64,000 bases of DNA from the NCBI GenBank assembly GCA_949130495.1, contig OX422223.1, positions 72,600,751 through 72,664,750 on the forward strand, given 5' to 3'. The stretch comes from Sambucus nigra. Its lineage: Eukaryota > Streptophyta > Magnoliopsida > Dipsacales > Adoxaceae. Each line of letters opens with the position of its first letter. The first letter of the stretch is position 1. Under the pieces are notes generated by a model, which did not search any database, was not told the origin of the DNA, and saw only the letters and a list, made by a program, of their open reading frames with translations. The translations under genes were made by a program, and so were the position numbers. This document shows, piece by piece, positions 23,599 to 35,500 of the stretch.

Positions 23599-23967
23599 TG
23601 GAAAACCCTAAAAAAGCTACAAACTCAAAGAGAAATCACAGAGAAAAATTACAAGAAACTTACAAGATAGAAGACCAATTCTAACGATGAAGAAGCACGA
23701 GCCCAAACGACAAGAAAAGCAACGAGAATGGAGATTGAGAGAAGACGGTACGAAGTGCTAGAACTCACAAGGAATGAGAAAGTGTTGGAAAAATTGGAAC
23801 GACGATAGAAAAGTGCCTAACCCAAGAAACCTTCAAGTTTTGCTAATCATATTGCACAAGGTAAGAAGCGAGTGCCGGCAAAATCAGCTTCACAGTTTCC
23901 GAAGAATTGCAAAAAAGCCATTATAGCTAATCATTTAAATTTATTGAGCTCGTGAACATGGCCCAAC

Positions 23968-23982
23968 AAACTTAGGGGCAAT
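23968..23982 (+). other. polypurine tract of the Tat/Retand element
   Basis: AAACTTAGGGGCAAT directly precedes the TGTGGGTACCC start of the 3' LTR. The purine core is short and interrupted, as is common in this lineage. Confidence 0.6.
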
Positions 23983-24384
23983 TGTGGGTACCCAGAATTA
24001 ATACCATGGGCCTAGACGAGTAGCCCAGTTCTGGCGGCCCAAAGTCTAGGCCCCCCACCTCTTATTTTGATTCAGTCTCTTCCCACGTTCCCCTGAAAGG
24101 TAAGTTATAGGAAGGATGGAAGACGTGGGGGAACCCATCACCCCCACTCCACTAAATGTACATGTATATATTAAACCCTAGGTCCGGGGCAAAAGTACAA
24201 GTTATATTCTCTATAACCACTCTCCGGAGTATATAGAAATAATATCGACTGCACCACCGTGGACGTAGGCACATCTTTGCTGAACCACGTACATCTTTTG
24301 TTGTGTGATTGTCATTTTTCATTCCTTGTTCTTCCTTGGTAATTGTCCTTCTTGTATTTATTTGTGTTGCATAATAATTGTTAC

Positions 24385-24388
<4 letters not shown>
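23983..24388 (+). repeat. 3' LTR of the Tat/Retand element
   Basis: It begins TGTGGGTACCCAGAATTAAT and ends TTACCACA, where it merges with a CA microsatellite. It is 406 bp, equal to the 5' LTR. Confidence 0.88.

Positions 24389-24419
<31 letters not shown>
24387..24419. repeat. (CA)n(TA)n microsatellite
   Basis: CA and TA dinucleotides directly follow the 3' LTR. They may have expanded from the LTR end and an AT-rich target, hiding the target-site duplication. Confidence 0.85.
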
Positions 24420-24608
24420 GCAGTCCTGCCCTTGTGCGGACTAGTCCGCATTTTAAGAATGCAGACCGGGCATGTGTCAATTAGCGGTGAGCCCAGAAAA
24501 GAGAGAGAGTGTGCCTATAATTTATGTGATAATTTTTAGGGGCACCGTTAGGTGACACATGTCCGGTCCGCATTCTTAAAATGTCAACTAGTCCACACAA
24601 GAGCATTA
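24419..24608. mobile_element. foldback MITE, family M, copy 1
   Basis: Imperfect inverted arms of about 75 bp start near GCAGTCCTGCCCTTGTGCGG and end near CACACAAGAGCATTATA. Shared motifs inside are GACTAGT, ATTTTAAGAATGC, ACCGG and CATGTGTCA. The centre carries a GAGAGAG tract. It is flanked on both sides by TA dinucleotides, as in the Micron-type MITEs described in rice. Copies 2 and 3 are at 38694-38880 and 45482-45647. No protein is encoded. Confidence 0.8.
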
Positions 24609-24915
24609 TATATTTTATATATATATATACACTAGGGTATGCCCGTGCCTGAAGGCACGACGCTAATTTTCAAAAGTGTTCGTTGCTGATAGGACCATAC
24701 GTCGAAATTAATTCTCAATAGATAAACATTTTTTGAAATAACTTATTGTATGAACCAATTAATTTAAAAAATTGGAAATATTTTGAAAGTTTTTTACATA
24801 CACACATACATAAATTCACCTTGGTACGAACTAATAATTCAAAACAGAAAAAGACAACAAGAATGGAAATAGAATTGAACACTCTTTGATACTCAAAAAA
24901 TAAAGTTAAACTTAC

Positions 24916-25026
24916 AATCTCTTTGAGTGAATTCCATGTATTGTCTTGTTTCACGGAGAATTCCTCAGTAATTGAAAGTGCAAATGCAGTCCTTTCATGA
25001 ATATAAGATTGTAATGAATAGACGCC
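24916..25026 (-). other. exon-like segment in Helitron 1
   Basis: On the minus strand a pyrimidine-rich stretch ending GATTGCAG is followed by 111 bases with no stop (37 codons, GVYSLQSYIHERTAF ... NSLKEI) and then GTAAGT. Both borders are good splice sites and the phase is 0 to 0. Helitrons often carry host-gene exons. I do not recognise the protein. The open frame continues past the donor for 67 codons, so chance is possible. Confidence 0.35.
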
Positions 25027-25691
25027 CTGCAATCTTTTGTAGATACTTTATTGAAATTACATATATCCTATATCTAAATTGAAGGTATATGTAATGTATA
25101 CCATCAATGATGATATCTTCTAGTTATTTTTATGATTCATCACAATAACTAAAAGTATCTAGACTTCATTCATCATTTTTAGTGTCTAGGGACAAAACAT
25201 TATGAGACGGGAAAATATATTTAAAAAGCTAAAATTATTGTAAGAAGTCGATAACTCATTTTTTATTGGGGCATTTAAAACCCGTTCATTCGAAGAACTC
25301 CGAGAACATTTTCATGATAATGAGAATTATAAGAATATTGATACTACAAAAAAGTACATACATACACCATAACATGTCATTTCAAACTAAAATATAATCC
25401 AAACCATATGAACTATAACTACCCTTGAATATATGGAAAGAAATTTTTACAAAATCACTAAGTCACATGGTGTATAGTTCTGGGGTTATTGAAAATTTAA
25501 TTATTTATATTCCTCAAATTGTTTCCATAATTATTTTGACACTAAGTAAGAATCCAAAACCACTTCAACGCATAATTCTTCCACTTGGTTACCGTTAGCA
25601 TGATTGCCAACATTTCCTTCGAATAAACTGACAACCCTAAGCTTTGAGTGCCCAAGGCCTTGCTGATGGCATACTGTGAAAGTTCACCATT

Positions 25692-25847
25692 TCATGCCAG
25701 CATCTCTTTCGTCACTAAATTTTGAAATTCTGCAAGCCTAAGTGCCCCCAAATGGTTCTCCCTCGTGAGTAATACTCGTGCGTCGTTTGGTGCACCTAAG
25801 ACTTCAGTAGTCTTATCAAGCATATCACTTTTATGCCAACCTATATT
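25692..25847 (-). other. exon-like segment ending in a stop, Helitron 1
   Basis: After an acceptor-like GTGGTTCAG on the minus strand, 51 codons are open (NIGWHKSDMLDKTTEV ... QNLVTKEMLA) before TGA. The peptide is hydrophilic and of ordinary composition, unlike the low-complexity DNA around it. No family is recognised. It lies upstream, in minus sense, of the segment at 24916-25026. The internal stop means the two cannot simply be consecutive exons in this copy. Confidence 0.3.
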
Positions 25848-26094
25848 CTGAACCACAATTAAAAAAGGATCAAGATATATAGATATTGAAATTACAAAAC
25901 ACAAATAAATAAATTTTATTTTATCAAAACTGCATAAATAGTATTAAACCACAATACAGTTTTCTTACCTAACATGAACGGTGTTACTTTCGAGTTCCCT
26001 ATATCTTAAAATTATAAGATAAAACTGGGCGATTTCAAAGTAATAGAAATAATAGGGAAATCATCTGAATAAAATCGTATGTCCAAAACAGGTA

Positions 26095-26190
26095 TGCCCA
26101 ACAGTTACCAAAATAATGCCCAACAGTTTATAGTTACCAAAATAATGCCCAACAGTTACTAAAATAATGCCCGATAGTAGTATTCCCGAA
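26095..26190. repeat. short tandem repeat of about 21-34 bp units
   Basis: Three to four copies of ACCAAAATAATGCCCAACAG, with small changes (CTAA for CCAA, GATAG for AACAG), lie in a row inside Helitron 1. Confidence 0.75.
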
Positions 26191-26532
26191 CAATTACTAA
26201 AGGTAGTCAAGCAACAAAGTAACTACAGATATACAATTATGCATATACCAACTCTCTCCTTACTGAGAGTTTTCATGATACAAATATGCCAAAATCTAAA
26301 AATCTAAAAATCCCATCTCCATCACACCACATCTCCCAGACAAAACCATAAATCCGATGAACCATTTGAATGCTAGGCCTACGGTCAGTTGCACCATATC
26401 GACCCACCTCGAGACACATCTGAACTTGCATAATGATAGCTTTAAGTCATCTGCTACATCAGTAACCTAACAAAAACATAGAAAATATATAGCTTTAAGT
26501 TAACAGCAAACATTTTAAACTTTAAGAGAGGC

Positions 26533-26533
<1 letters not shown>

Positions 26534-26572
<39 letters not shown>
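26534..26572. repeat. (TA)n microsatellite
   Basis: About 19 uninterrupted TA units inside Helitron 1. Confidence 0.9.
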
Positions 26573-26574
<2 letters not shown>

Positions 26575-27839
26575 AGGTATATCTTTAAGATACAGAACTT
26601 TCAAACCATTTATGTGGGTATAAATTAGAACGTGGAGAGCAAAGAAGATACATACCTTTTTTCTTTGTTTCAAATGTGAAGAGAAAATATATATCTTTAA
26701 GAAGATACAAATACTTATTTAACTATTAATTTGCAAAAAAAATACAAATTGAAAGTTCAAAGTTGCATAACCAAAGAAGATACATACCTTTTCTCTCCAA
26801 GATGGTAGCACATAACAAATTTGAGCCAAAATATAACCAAATTTGATTTAGGCCATTAATCAAACATCTTGCATGCAAATTCAACTAAAAATGTAAAAGA
26901 TGTAAATGTTCAAAATTAATACAATGAGAAGAAATCACGACTCATATATGGTCGGAGATGGAAAAATCACTACATTTGAATCCCTCAAAAGAACCTTAAT
27001 CGAAACCTAATGGTTCTAAAATGCGCCGGAATAAAATTGAATATCTTAATGTTAACGAACTATTCAAATAGAAACACAACTATTTTTGTCACTTGTTGGT
27101 CAGGTTTATCGACAGTGAGGAAAAGAGTTTCCCTGCATTAATGATGGTGGGGCGTTTATGGTGGTAGGGAGGTTTTAGAGAGAGAGAAAAAATGGGGTTT
27201 CAAAACCACAAAACCCAAAGAATCGTGTTTCTAAACTGCCACATCATCAGTCTCAAGTTTTTTTTAACACTGTGGAAGATGAGAGAATATGAGAGGGAGA
27301 GAGTTGGCGTGGAGATGTAGAGAATCTGACATGATCTGTGTGTAAGGTATGGGTGAAAAAAGGACCAGTGGAAGGCTCGAGGTTAGCTTATATTTTTATT
27401 GAGATCCACATGACCCGCAAAAGCAGTCGTCCACATGCCACTTTTTAAGATCATTAGATACAAACCTTTGAGATATAATCCCACCCTCGTGGTAAATTGT
27501 AGGTCCTTTGAGTGAAATTTTCTTTGGAGAGTACAATTTACTTTCTTACCCATAATTTTGAATTTTGAAGAAAAGAAGATAAATTATAGTATGTTAAAAG
27601 AGGGGGAACTTAAATGTTTGGAGGGAAAAAGAGGTAGTTCATGAAAAGTTCATATATATGACATCATGAGCCAAACTTGTGACATATATAATTTTTATAC
27701 TATATATATATATATATATATACTAGGGTATGCCCGTGCCTGAAGGCACGATAAAATTTTCAAAAGTACGTAATCGCGAAACGATGACAATTTTTCAAAG
27801 TACGTAATAGCGAAATGTAAAAATTTCGAAGTGTAATTA

Positions 27840-28520
27840 TAAAACAATTGGCCATAATATCCGTTATTTGTAGGACTATTCACCATGCTTAACAAACAAC
27901 AAATATTCCAATAACACTTAAATAGTCTAAATTCATCAAATAAATTCACATATAATACGAAATATACAATATTCATCCATCGAATTCACATTGTGTCTCA
28001 AAAAAACAAAGTGTCAAATTTTTAAAAAAATTGGGTATAGTCTCCTTTGTTTATGGAACTATTCACCCTGCTTAACAAATAAAAAATAGTCCAACATCCA
28101 AATTGTCTAAATTCATCAATTTACATTATTTTTTTACAACACAAATGTAAAACGACGAAAATTTTGAAAGTACATAATCGTGAAACGACGAAAATTTTCA
28201 AAATACGTAATTGTAAAATGACAAAAATATCGATCCCCAACAAAACAAAGTGTAATTTTGAAAAAAATATGACATAGTCTCCCTTGTTTATAGGACTATC
28301 TACCCTGGTTAACAAATAACAAATTGTCCAACACCATTCAAATAATCTAAATTCATCAAACAAACTCACATATAACATGAAATATATAATATTCTTCAAC
28401 TGAATTTAGATTGACTCTAATAAACGAAGTGTCCATTTAAAAAAAAATTGGGCATAGCCTCCTTTGTTTATTAGACTATCCACCCTCTTAAGGGATAACA
28501 ACAAATCCAATAATATTAAA
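27840..28520. repeat. subterminal diverged tandem repeats of Helitron 2
   Basis: Four diverged units of roughly 190-230 bp share the order CTCCTTTGTTTAT, GACTATYCACCCT, TTAACAAATAAC, ATTCATCAA and CACATATAA (starts near 27845, 28035, 28270, 28450). A more diverged copy lies at 45765-45845 at the same end of Helitron 3, which links the elements. Confidence 0.65.
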
Positions 28521-28605
28521 TGATCTCAAATTCATCTAACAAATACTTCAACGAAACAAACTTTGTAAAAAAAATAACATATATATCAACTTAGGTTCAA
28601 GGGCT

Positions 28606-28711
28606 TTAGACGGTTCTTTCTTCTTCATCCTCGTTGAATGAGTATGCCACATCCTTAAAAGCTTTAGTGATTCTCGAGACGACGACTTGTGGAGAACTTT
28701 GACCGAGAATG
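28606..28711 (-). other. exon-like segment in Helitron 2
   Basis: On the minus strand an acceptor-like GCATATACAG is followed by a frame encoding ILGQSSPQVVVSRITKAF and KDVAYSFNEDEEERTV before TAA at 28606-28608. The acidic C-terminus looks protein-like. No family is recognised. It may be the last exon of a captured gene, or chance. Confidence 0.3.
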
Positions 28712-29464
28712 ACTGTATATGCAAGCAATATAGAAAATTTATGTCAAAATTCTAAAATATGTGAGAAAAATAAAATAACCAATATCATATCTAAAGAATA
28801 GAAAAGACCATGCATTTCATCCACATGAGTTTGTCTATCGAGACCCTAAATCATATGTCGTTCCGGATCTTGGCCTTATGAGTCATCTGTCAACAAATAA
28901 TGTGTACTTTAGCCCTGCATTTGAACCAAAAGTCAAAATTAAGCATTTAAAAACATTAGATGCTTAGGAAAAAAGAATCAAACTGAAAGGATCCCCTTGA
29001 TTCTACACTTTATGAATTTGACCAAGCGATGTGTGTTACGTGCATCACGAAAGCTAAACACATGTGATTGGTATGTGTTGTGTATTATATGTAGAAAAAT
29101 GGGAAAATTAAAAGCATATGATTAACATATGATATTTTGTTAAAAATTAAAATGGACTTTTACCAAACGATAGAGAAATGTGATTATTTCTTTTGGTAAA
29201 AGTCCTACCCAAAACAATAAAATCTGGAAGAGTGGAGTTTACCGTTCGTGGCTTAGAGAACCAAGCACATACCTCACCCCTTCATCGCCTCCTCACCCCC
29301 TCTCCCCTCATGCATTGTTGCTGGCAGCCTGGTACTACAGCAGTACCACTGTAATGGCGGTGATATTGTTGGTGGTATCAACTCATTTCAGACCTGCTTC
29401 CGATAATACCGATGTAATACAATTATACCTCAAAACTTGATGACCCAAAACCCTTGTATTATTG
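28712..29464. other. Helitron 2 interior, no recognised gene
   Basis: AT-rich sequence with one more GC-rich patch (29220-29440) holding an 86-codon plus-strand frame of unfamiliar composition. The patch may be captured host DNA, but no domain is visible. Confidence 0.35.
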
Positions 29465-29976
29465 TATATGGGAGTCGGTAGCTTGGTATTCCCTCGCCTT
29501 TCAATGCTGTTGGATCACCAACCAAAGAGAGAAAACAGACATACATGTGGTGGAGATCGACAAAACTCTTCGTCCTCTAATCTACAGCCCCTGTAATTTC
29601 ACGGGCGAGAGCAGTAGCTTTGTTCTCCCACTCTATATGGTCATCAGTTAAATGCCCAAGAAAAATGAAATGCATTCATGTAGTGGCATCCCTTGCTTAA
29701 TCATAGAATTTCGGATGCAGTATATGGGAGTCGGTAGCTTGGCATTCCCTCGCTTTTCATTGCTGCTGGATCACCAACCAAAGAGAGAAAACAGACATGC
29801 ATGGGGTGGAGTTCGACAAAACTCTTCGTCCTCTGATCTGCAGCCTATGTAATTTCACAGGCGAGAGCAGTATCTTTGCTCTCCCACTCTATATGCTCTT
29901 TCAGTTAAATGCCCAAGCAAAATGAAATGCATTCATATAGTGGCATCCCTTGCTTGATCATAGAATTTCGGATGCA
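29465..29976. repeat. 256-bp tandem duplication
   Basis: Copy 1 (29465-29720) and copy 2 (29721-29976) both start TATATGGGAGTCGGTAGCTT and end ATTTCGGATGCAG. They have equal length and about 10% differences by eye. The GC content is above that of the flanks. No domain is recognised on either strand, although both copies keep some open frames. Confidence 0.85.
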
Positions 29977-30034
29977 GTCAGTAATAAAGTAAACACATTT
30001 TATTTTTTAATAACCAAATGATGTGTGTTATCTC

Positions 30035-30106
30035 TTTCTTGATCCCGCCCATTGATCCGATAAAATCGATAAGGATTTTGGGCTCAATGAAATGACCATC
30101 ACCGTG
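30035..30106 (-). other. exon-like segment in Helitron 2
   Basis: After an acceptor-like CTATTTTTAG the minus strand reads HGDGHFIEPKILIDFIGSM and GGIKKE, continuing open past 30035. The peptide looks like normal protein. The family was not recognised. Confidence 0.3.
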
Positions 30107-30200
30107 AACTAAAAATAGAAATTGGATTTAGACAGAACTGAACTGCAACAAACTTGTATTCAATAGAAAATATTCTCTAGCACCTTTTCCCGAGGAAGCC

Positions 30201-30326
30201 TCACATGCGTGTGTGGTTCAACCCCCATACATACATCCCATGGACTTCACTCGTAGGCATAATCCTAGTATCAAACATCGAGGACTTCTTATAGTGCTTA
30301 TTGGTTGTCCCAAAATCGCAAACATA
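30201..30326 (-). other. exon-like segment ending in a stop, Helitron 2
   Basis: CCTTCATTGCAG is followed on the minus strand by 41 open codons (YVCDFGTTNKHYKKSSMFD ... VHGMYVWGLNHTRM) and TGA. The acceptor, exon-like length and natural residue composition suggest a captured terminal exon. I could not name the gene. Confidence 0.4.
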
Positions 30327-30329
30327 CTG

Positions 30330-32030
30330 CAATGAAGGCAACAATAAAATCAAAACAGGAAATTAGATTTAGCTATCTGGCAGTTGAATTAGAGAATCAA
30401 ACCTGTTACATCCTACACGTATGAACCACTAAAATCAAACCTGTTAAATATCAAACGATTAATGTAGCTAGTACTTCAAGCCATTATCCAAAGTTATGAT
30501 GACATTCAGCTTAATCAGTATAGTAAAGTCCCATTTTTCGCTTCTTCGGGACATGAAATATTATCACCTTTCACAATTTCAATATGATCCAATAAATGAT
30601 CCAACGTGAAACCAATTGAGGGAGTCCATCACAATAAACCATATACAACTATATAATCCCATTATTTGAAAAACACCTACTATCATCTGCTATAAGGGAG
30701 GTATATAATCTCATTCCATAAGGGAGGTTTATAACAAATTGCATAGTGTATGATCATTCGTTATGAAAGGCGAAAATGACAATAGTTTTCACAAATACCA
30801 AAATAGTTTTCATCACAAACTCACTCATGGTTTTATAGCTCATTTGCTATGATGTGTACCTGAATAGAAAGGTAAAAATATCAACAATAAAGAATCAAGA
30901 ACTAAAACAAAAATTGACTTATGTTCATACACATCATATCTGAAATACATGTGTACTACAATGCATAACCATGAATCTATAATTCTAATAAAATTTCACA
31001 TGGGAACAAAACATTACATTTGATCAGTCAATGCATTATAAATCATAAAAGCATCTTATCATATTCAAAGCTACTTAGCTATCAATATTGAAATAATGAG
31101 GTTGGTTACTTTGTAATTGGCCCTGAAAGTTTTGTGATCCCCAAAATGCTTCTTGGCAAGCTCCTTTTCCTTGTGAGCTTTGTCATGTTTGCTCTGTAGA
31201 CTAATGTGATCTTCATGCTAGTTGGGATCCATGTTATGATAATGCTGATAATGATTACTCCTCATCTCACGGTTCTTCGATAACCTTCAATTTCACCTGG
31301 ATCATGCAAGAAGTAACGACTTTAAATTGGCATTGTCAACATATCGCAAAACACACCTAAATGACTGTCAAACATACCCCAAACACCCAAAACACTGTCA
31401 ACATACCCCAAAACACCTAAATAACTCTAGTGTTTGTTCTTTGTGCGAACAAATGAGTCACTACTACAGGCATATATGTGGTGAGCTGACTGAAATTTAT
31501 TGATGATGGATCTTACGTTCCTATTTGTTATTTTCGATTTCCAATGATAATTTGCTTCAGCAACCTTCCATCTACAAAAACTTCAAGAACTTCTGATGAA
31601 GCGATCTCGAACAATAGCTTGTCATTTGCAAAAACTTCCTTAGTACTATCTCGATTAACAACCTGTCAACTTGTCATCCATATAAACTGAACTTTATTTA
31701 TAAAATAGAAAACACAATCATATGATTTATACTATTAGTACATAATCCGTTCCCTAATCACTGTTGTATGATATACATATGTGACATGATTTTAAAATTC
31801 AGTATCAGATAAATCATAATGTTTTATAACTACAAAATGCACCAAATTTATCTGGTAGTTTTTAACATAAGAAAGTAGAAAATTACATAAATATTTATTA
31901 TTAGAAAAAATCTTGAAATAAACAACATTAATCATTAAAAGCATAAACTAAAAATACACAACATAAATATCCATTCTTGGTGAATGAACAAACTATAAAA
32001 TTTATAAGAGTTGGTGACTAATCACATTAA
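30330..32030. other. Helitron 2 interior, no recognised gene
   Basis: AT-rich sequence in which neither strand shows a convincing exon or terminal repeat. A short tandem element (CACCCAAAACACTGTCAACAT, cut to CCAAACACCC units) occurs near 31370-31420. Confidence 0.35.
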
Positions 32031-32034
32031 TTCC

Positions 32035-32245
32035 CTAATAGGAATCATGGGGTAAACCTAGGAATCATGGGGTAAACTGCACCATTACATTATTTTTACC
32101 ATTTGGATTAATAGAGTACACAGGTACAGAAGTCATGGGGTAAACTGTAGAAAAAATGCATATATGCTTGGATTAATAGAGTACACATGTACAAAAGTCA
32201 TACAGTAATAGAGTACAGTACCATTTGGATTAATAGAGTTCACAA
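32035..32245. repeat. clustered short direct repeats
   Basis: GGAATCATGGGGTAAAC occurs twice in a row (32040-32075) and a variant recurs near 32130. GGATTAATAGAGTACACA and close variants occur three times and a partial copy once between 32105 and 32235. They are interleaved rather than strictly tandem. Confidence 0.7.
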
Positions 32246-32419
32246 TCTGGAGGCATTATCAAATGGCATTATCAAATAGCTTTAGCTTCTTCCTTATAAT
32301 TGTTAAGGGAATATCAACACTGCAGTGGGACTCTAGAAGGGCAAAATTTAATTTGCTATTAACGGGTTAACCTGTTGTGGGTTTTGAACCTTCCACTCCA
32401 GCCTTGGAAGACAAATTCA

Positions 32420-32575
32420 GTAGCTATAACAGCTAATATAGCTGCTATATTAGCTTCTATAGCAGCTAATATAGAAGCTATAGCAGCTATATAAGCTAAT
32501 ATAACTGCTATATTAGCTTCTATAGTTGCTATAGCTTCTATATTAGCTGCTATATCATCTTATATAGAAGCTACA
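32420..32575. repeat. palindromic TATAGC/GCTATA repeat tract
   Basis: Alternating GCTAATATAGC, GCTATATTAGC, GCTTCTATAGC and GCTATAGC words make a 150-bp stretch that can fold on itself almost anywhere. On the minus strand one frame reads as an Ala/Ile-rich repeat, which follows from the word structure. A shorter similar tract lies at 51870-51935. Confidence 0.85.
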
Positions 32576-35500
32576 AATGCTTCAAATGCTTCAAATGTTG
32601 CAAAAGTGGCTGAACCTACAGGTGCCTGCTGCTTATATAATTGCTTTGCCATCACTATGGTCATAAAGGAGCATAGGTCAGGGTTTGAAAGCACAATAAA
32701 TGGCATATCAGAAACCTAGAGTTCAGATCATTGCAGCTTAATAATTAAACTTATGGTTTAGATTTTTGGTTCCGGCTCTTTTTAGAGGTGTTAATTTAAG
32801 TGTGGCATAACGTTATGGGGTCGTTGAGGTGTGAAACCGTATCAGTAAACTCAAACTTAGTAAGCGTGTAGAGAAAAATATCAATAAACTTCAACTCTAC
32901 CAAAAGTTTTAAGACTGAAAACTATGCCTATTCATTATTTGTATCCATAGTTTTGATAGTCTACCAAGAGTATTGAGGGCTCTACCAAGAGGTATTTATG
33001 ACCTGATATTTCTTAAACATTCATATTAGTATTATTGGATGTTGTTATATATGACGGACTTTAAGAATGTTCTGAGTATGACATACCCCAACAAAAAAGG
33101 CATGCATTTGTTAAGACCTGCTACATAACAATAATGTACACAACACATAGCATGCCTTTTTTGCAAAAAAAAAAATGCATGTATTAGTTAAGACCTTCTA
33201 CTAAGAGTTTTGAATCAGAGAATTAAGGCCTGCAATACTCTTGAAGATTGATATTAGACCATATTTCTGCAAGAAAAAACACTCATCGAAATTATTCAAA
33301 ATATAAAATCCATTTGATGTAAATGGAACAAATATTCACTATACCCAATCCATTTGATGTATATGTGCCTAGACCGAACAACCAACAACCACTGAGACAC
33401 CATAATCAAACACACTAAAAAAAACACATAAACCATGGAAGGATAGAATGAGAAAGAGACGAACCGGAGGGAAGGAAAGGAAAGGGGAGAGTGATACATA
33501 CATATGTTTTGAAAAATGTACTGGGTTTTAACTCCTTTAATGGTAGGCCACATTCATTTAGTCCACTGGATCTTGTGAATAACTGTGTATATCGATCAAT
33601 TTACTTCGGTGGAGTCCAAGGCTCCACACTTGACTCTACCTATTGCAAGAATGCAGACAGACTTCGATAAATAAAGAACCTAATGCCCACTCACAACGTC
33701 TTGTCATCAATTGTGGAATTTCGACATCAATATAGTTAATAAAGCTACGATTTCAGTATATATAACTATCGTGGGACAAAATAGAAGAGACACTCTCAAT
33801 CATTCTCCATCAACGATATTTTTTATGCTTTTGGAAAATGTTCTAACAACAGAATAAGTCGTAGTAAGATTTGAGACTTTGGTTAAATAAAAGTGCAAAC
33901 ATTTCTAATAAATTTCTTCTGTACATATGGAAGTATCAATGTATACAATAGAACATTAGTTTGAATCACTATTAGTACATTTCTAATAAATTTCTTCTGT
34001 CACATGCTTGTCACATTTACATAACCTAGAATTAAAATGCACAAACATCAGAGGTAAAGACCAAACAGGGGTACATTTGTACATCAATCACGCACCATTA
34101 ATCCAATAGCAAAATGATTAAGAAAGAGAACCCTAAAACCCCCAAAACTCATTGATTTAAAAAAGAAAAAAAGGATTTACCTGATTTGAAAAGCGTGAGA
34201 TGTCTGCAAACAACGATAAAACACATTATTAGCTACAAAGACAAATACGATATAGTGTTTGATCATGGCGATGGTGGAAGCATTACAAATATGTAATGAG
34301 TAAAACAGTGAACAAACATTTGCCAATGTCACCTCATGAAAACTATAGACATCAAAAATTGAATCCCCTAATGTCAGCTCAAGTAATAATAGCATAATAT
34401 TACCCACAAATAATATGACGGGCATCCAATAACTTATGTCGGGCATCTAGAAAAGGATTATATAAAGCAAAATAATAAGGCAAGAAAAAATCGCAACGTA
34501 GTCCTCGAAACGATCGATCTGGAATAAGAAACGAATATTAATGGAAACAATAATTTAATGAAGAATCAGATAAACAATAAATAAGAATGATCATCTTAAC
34601 CTATTGCCAAACACTTGGGGGACAATAAAGGGAATTTCAACTCAAGTAAATAACCAAATAAACATATTGATCAATCTTTGAGGAGTTTACATTCGAAAAG
34701 AAATATAAATAAAAGATTGAAAAACATATATTGATCAAAGATTCAAGAGGACATAGAACAAAGATAATTTAAGAGATCATTTATACCCAAAATAGAAACT
34801 AGACTCAAGTAGAGCTTTATTAGAGACTGAAATTAAATCCAACATGCTAAATTTTTCCATGACCTGCAGAAATAAACAAAAATTTTAGTGTTTCATCACA
34901 CATATATCTTCAAGCACATAAAGTTGAAATGAAAAACAACTATATAGAATGTTTTACATCATTTTCTCATAGAGCCGTATAAATAATGAAATATAGAATC
35001 TTCTAGGTTAATGATAATGATTGTCATGCGCACAAACAACAATGAAAAAACAATAATGAAATATGAGACTGAACATAGCAAAAATCTAGATACAAAATCT
35101 GAATCCCAAATAGTATACCTGATTAGTGTAGTGGTGTATAATATCCATTTGGAACCTTCACTTTAGATCTGCGAAACTAAACAAAGGAAACAAATCAAAA
35201 TTGGAAGTAAAAGAAAAAAATCGCATTTGAAACCTAAATTAGGGAGGAAAAAAAAGCCCTAATAGAATTGAAGCATTTGAAACCTAAATGGATGAAAGAA
35301 TAGAAAAAAAAGCAACAAATAATGAAAGAAAACTAATTGAAGGATACAACACCTGAGAACAGCGAAGAGATGAGGTCGACAACTGGGAGATAATGGCGGC
35401 GGTAGGGAGAAGGGATGAAGAGGTGAAGGGGTGAATGTGAAGGGGGTTATCGTGACTTGGGAGAGAGAACGGGTGTGAACAAATTCATGAAGTGATTTTT

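Larger units (their letters stand above)
13759..24388 (+). mobile_element. Tat/Retand-type Ty3/gypsy LTR retrotransposon, about 10.6 kb, non-functional
   Basis: Two 406-bp LTRs (13759-14164 and 23983-24388) flank a coding interior in the order gag, protease, RT, RNase H, integrase. A long 3' region carries antisense coding units. The LTRs differ at roughly a dozen positions by eye, so insertion is fairly recent on a plant time scale. RT wording (CIDFTDLNKACPKDSFPLPK), the protease context PHHDALI and the C-x2-H-x4-H-x4-C knuckle fit the Tat lineage. The left flank ends GATAT and the right flank is a CA/TA microsatellite, so no target duplication is visible. Stops and frameshifts break all coding parts. 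Confidence 0.88.
24632..27700 (-). mobile_element. non-autonomous Helitron 1 (about 3.1 kb)
   Basis: Read on the minus strand, the 3' end is a hairpin (stem CGTGCC/GGCACG, loop of 4, at 24644-24659), 8 bases and CTAG (24632-24635), with T as the next host base. This is the canonical Helitron 3' structure. The 5' end lies near 27700 in a TA run. It is followed inward by a sequence also found at the proposed 5' ends of Helitrons 2 and 3 (GACATCAT near GTGACATA in plus sense). Rep or helicase motifs were not seen. The exact 5' TC border cannot be placed in the TA run. Confidence 0.7.

Noticed and set aside
13759..24388. Possible integrated pararetrovirus or other virus
   Set aside because: LTRs, gag-pol order including integrase, and Tat-type RT wording show an LTR retrotransposon. 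No movement or coat protein motif is seen.
33296..33553. 85-codon minus-strand frame with hydrophobic stretches
   Set aside because: Composition follows AT-rich DNA. No splice borders or family match.
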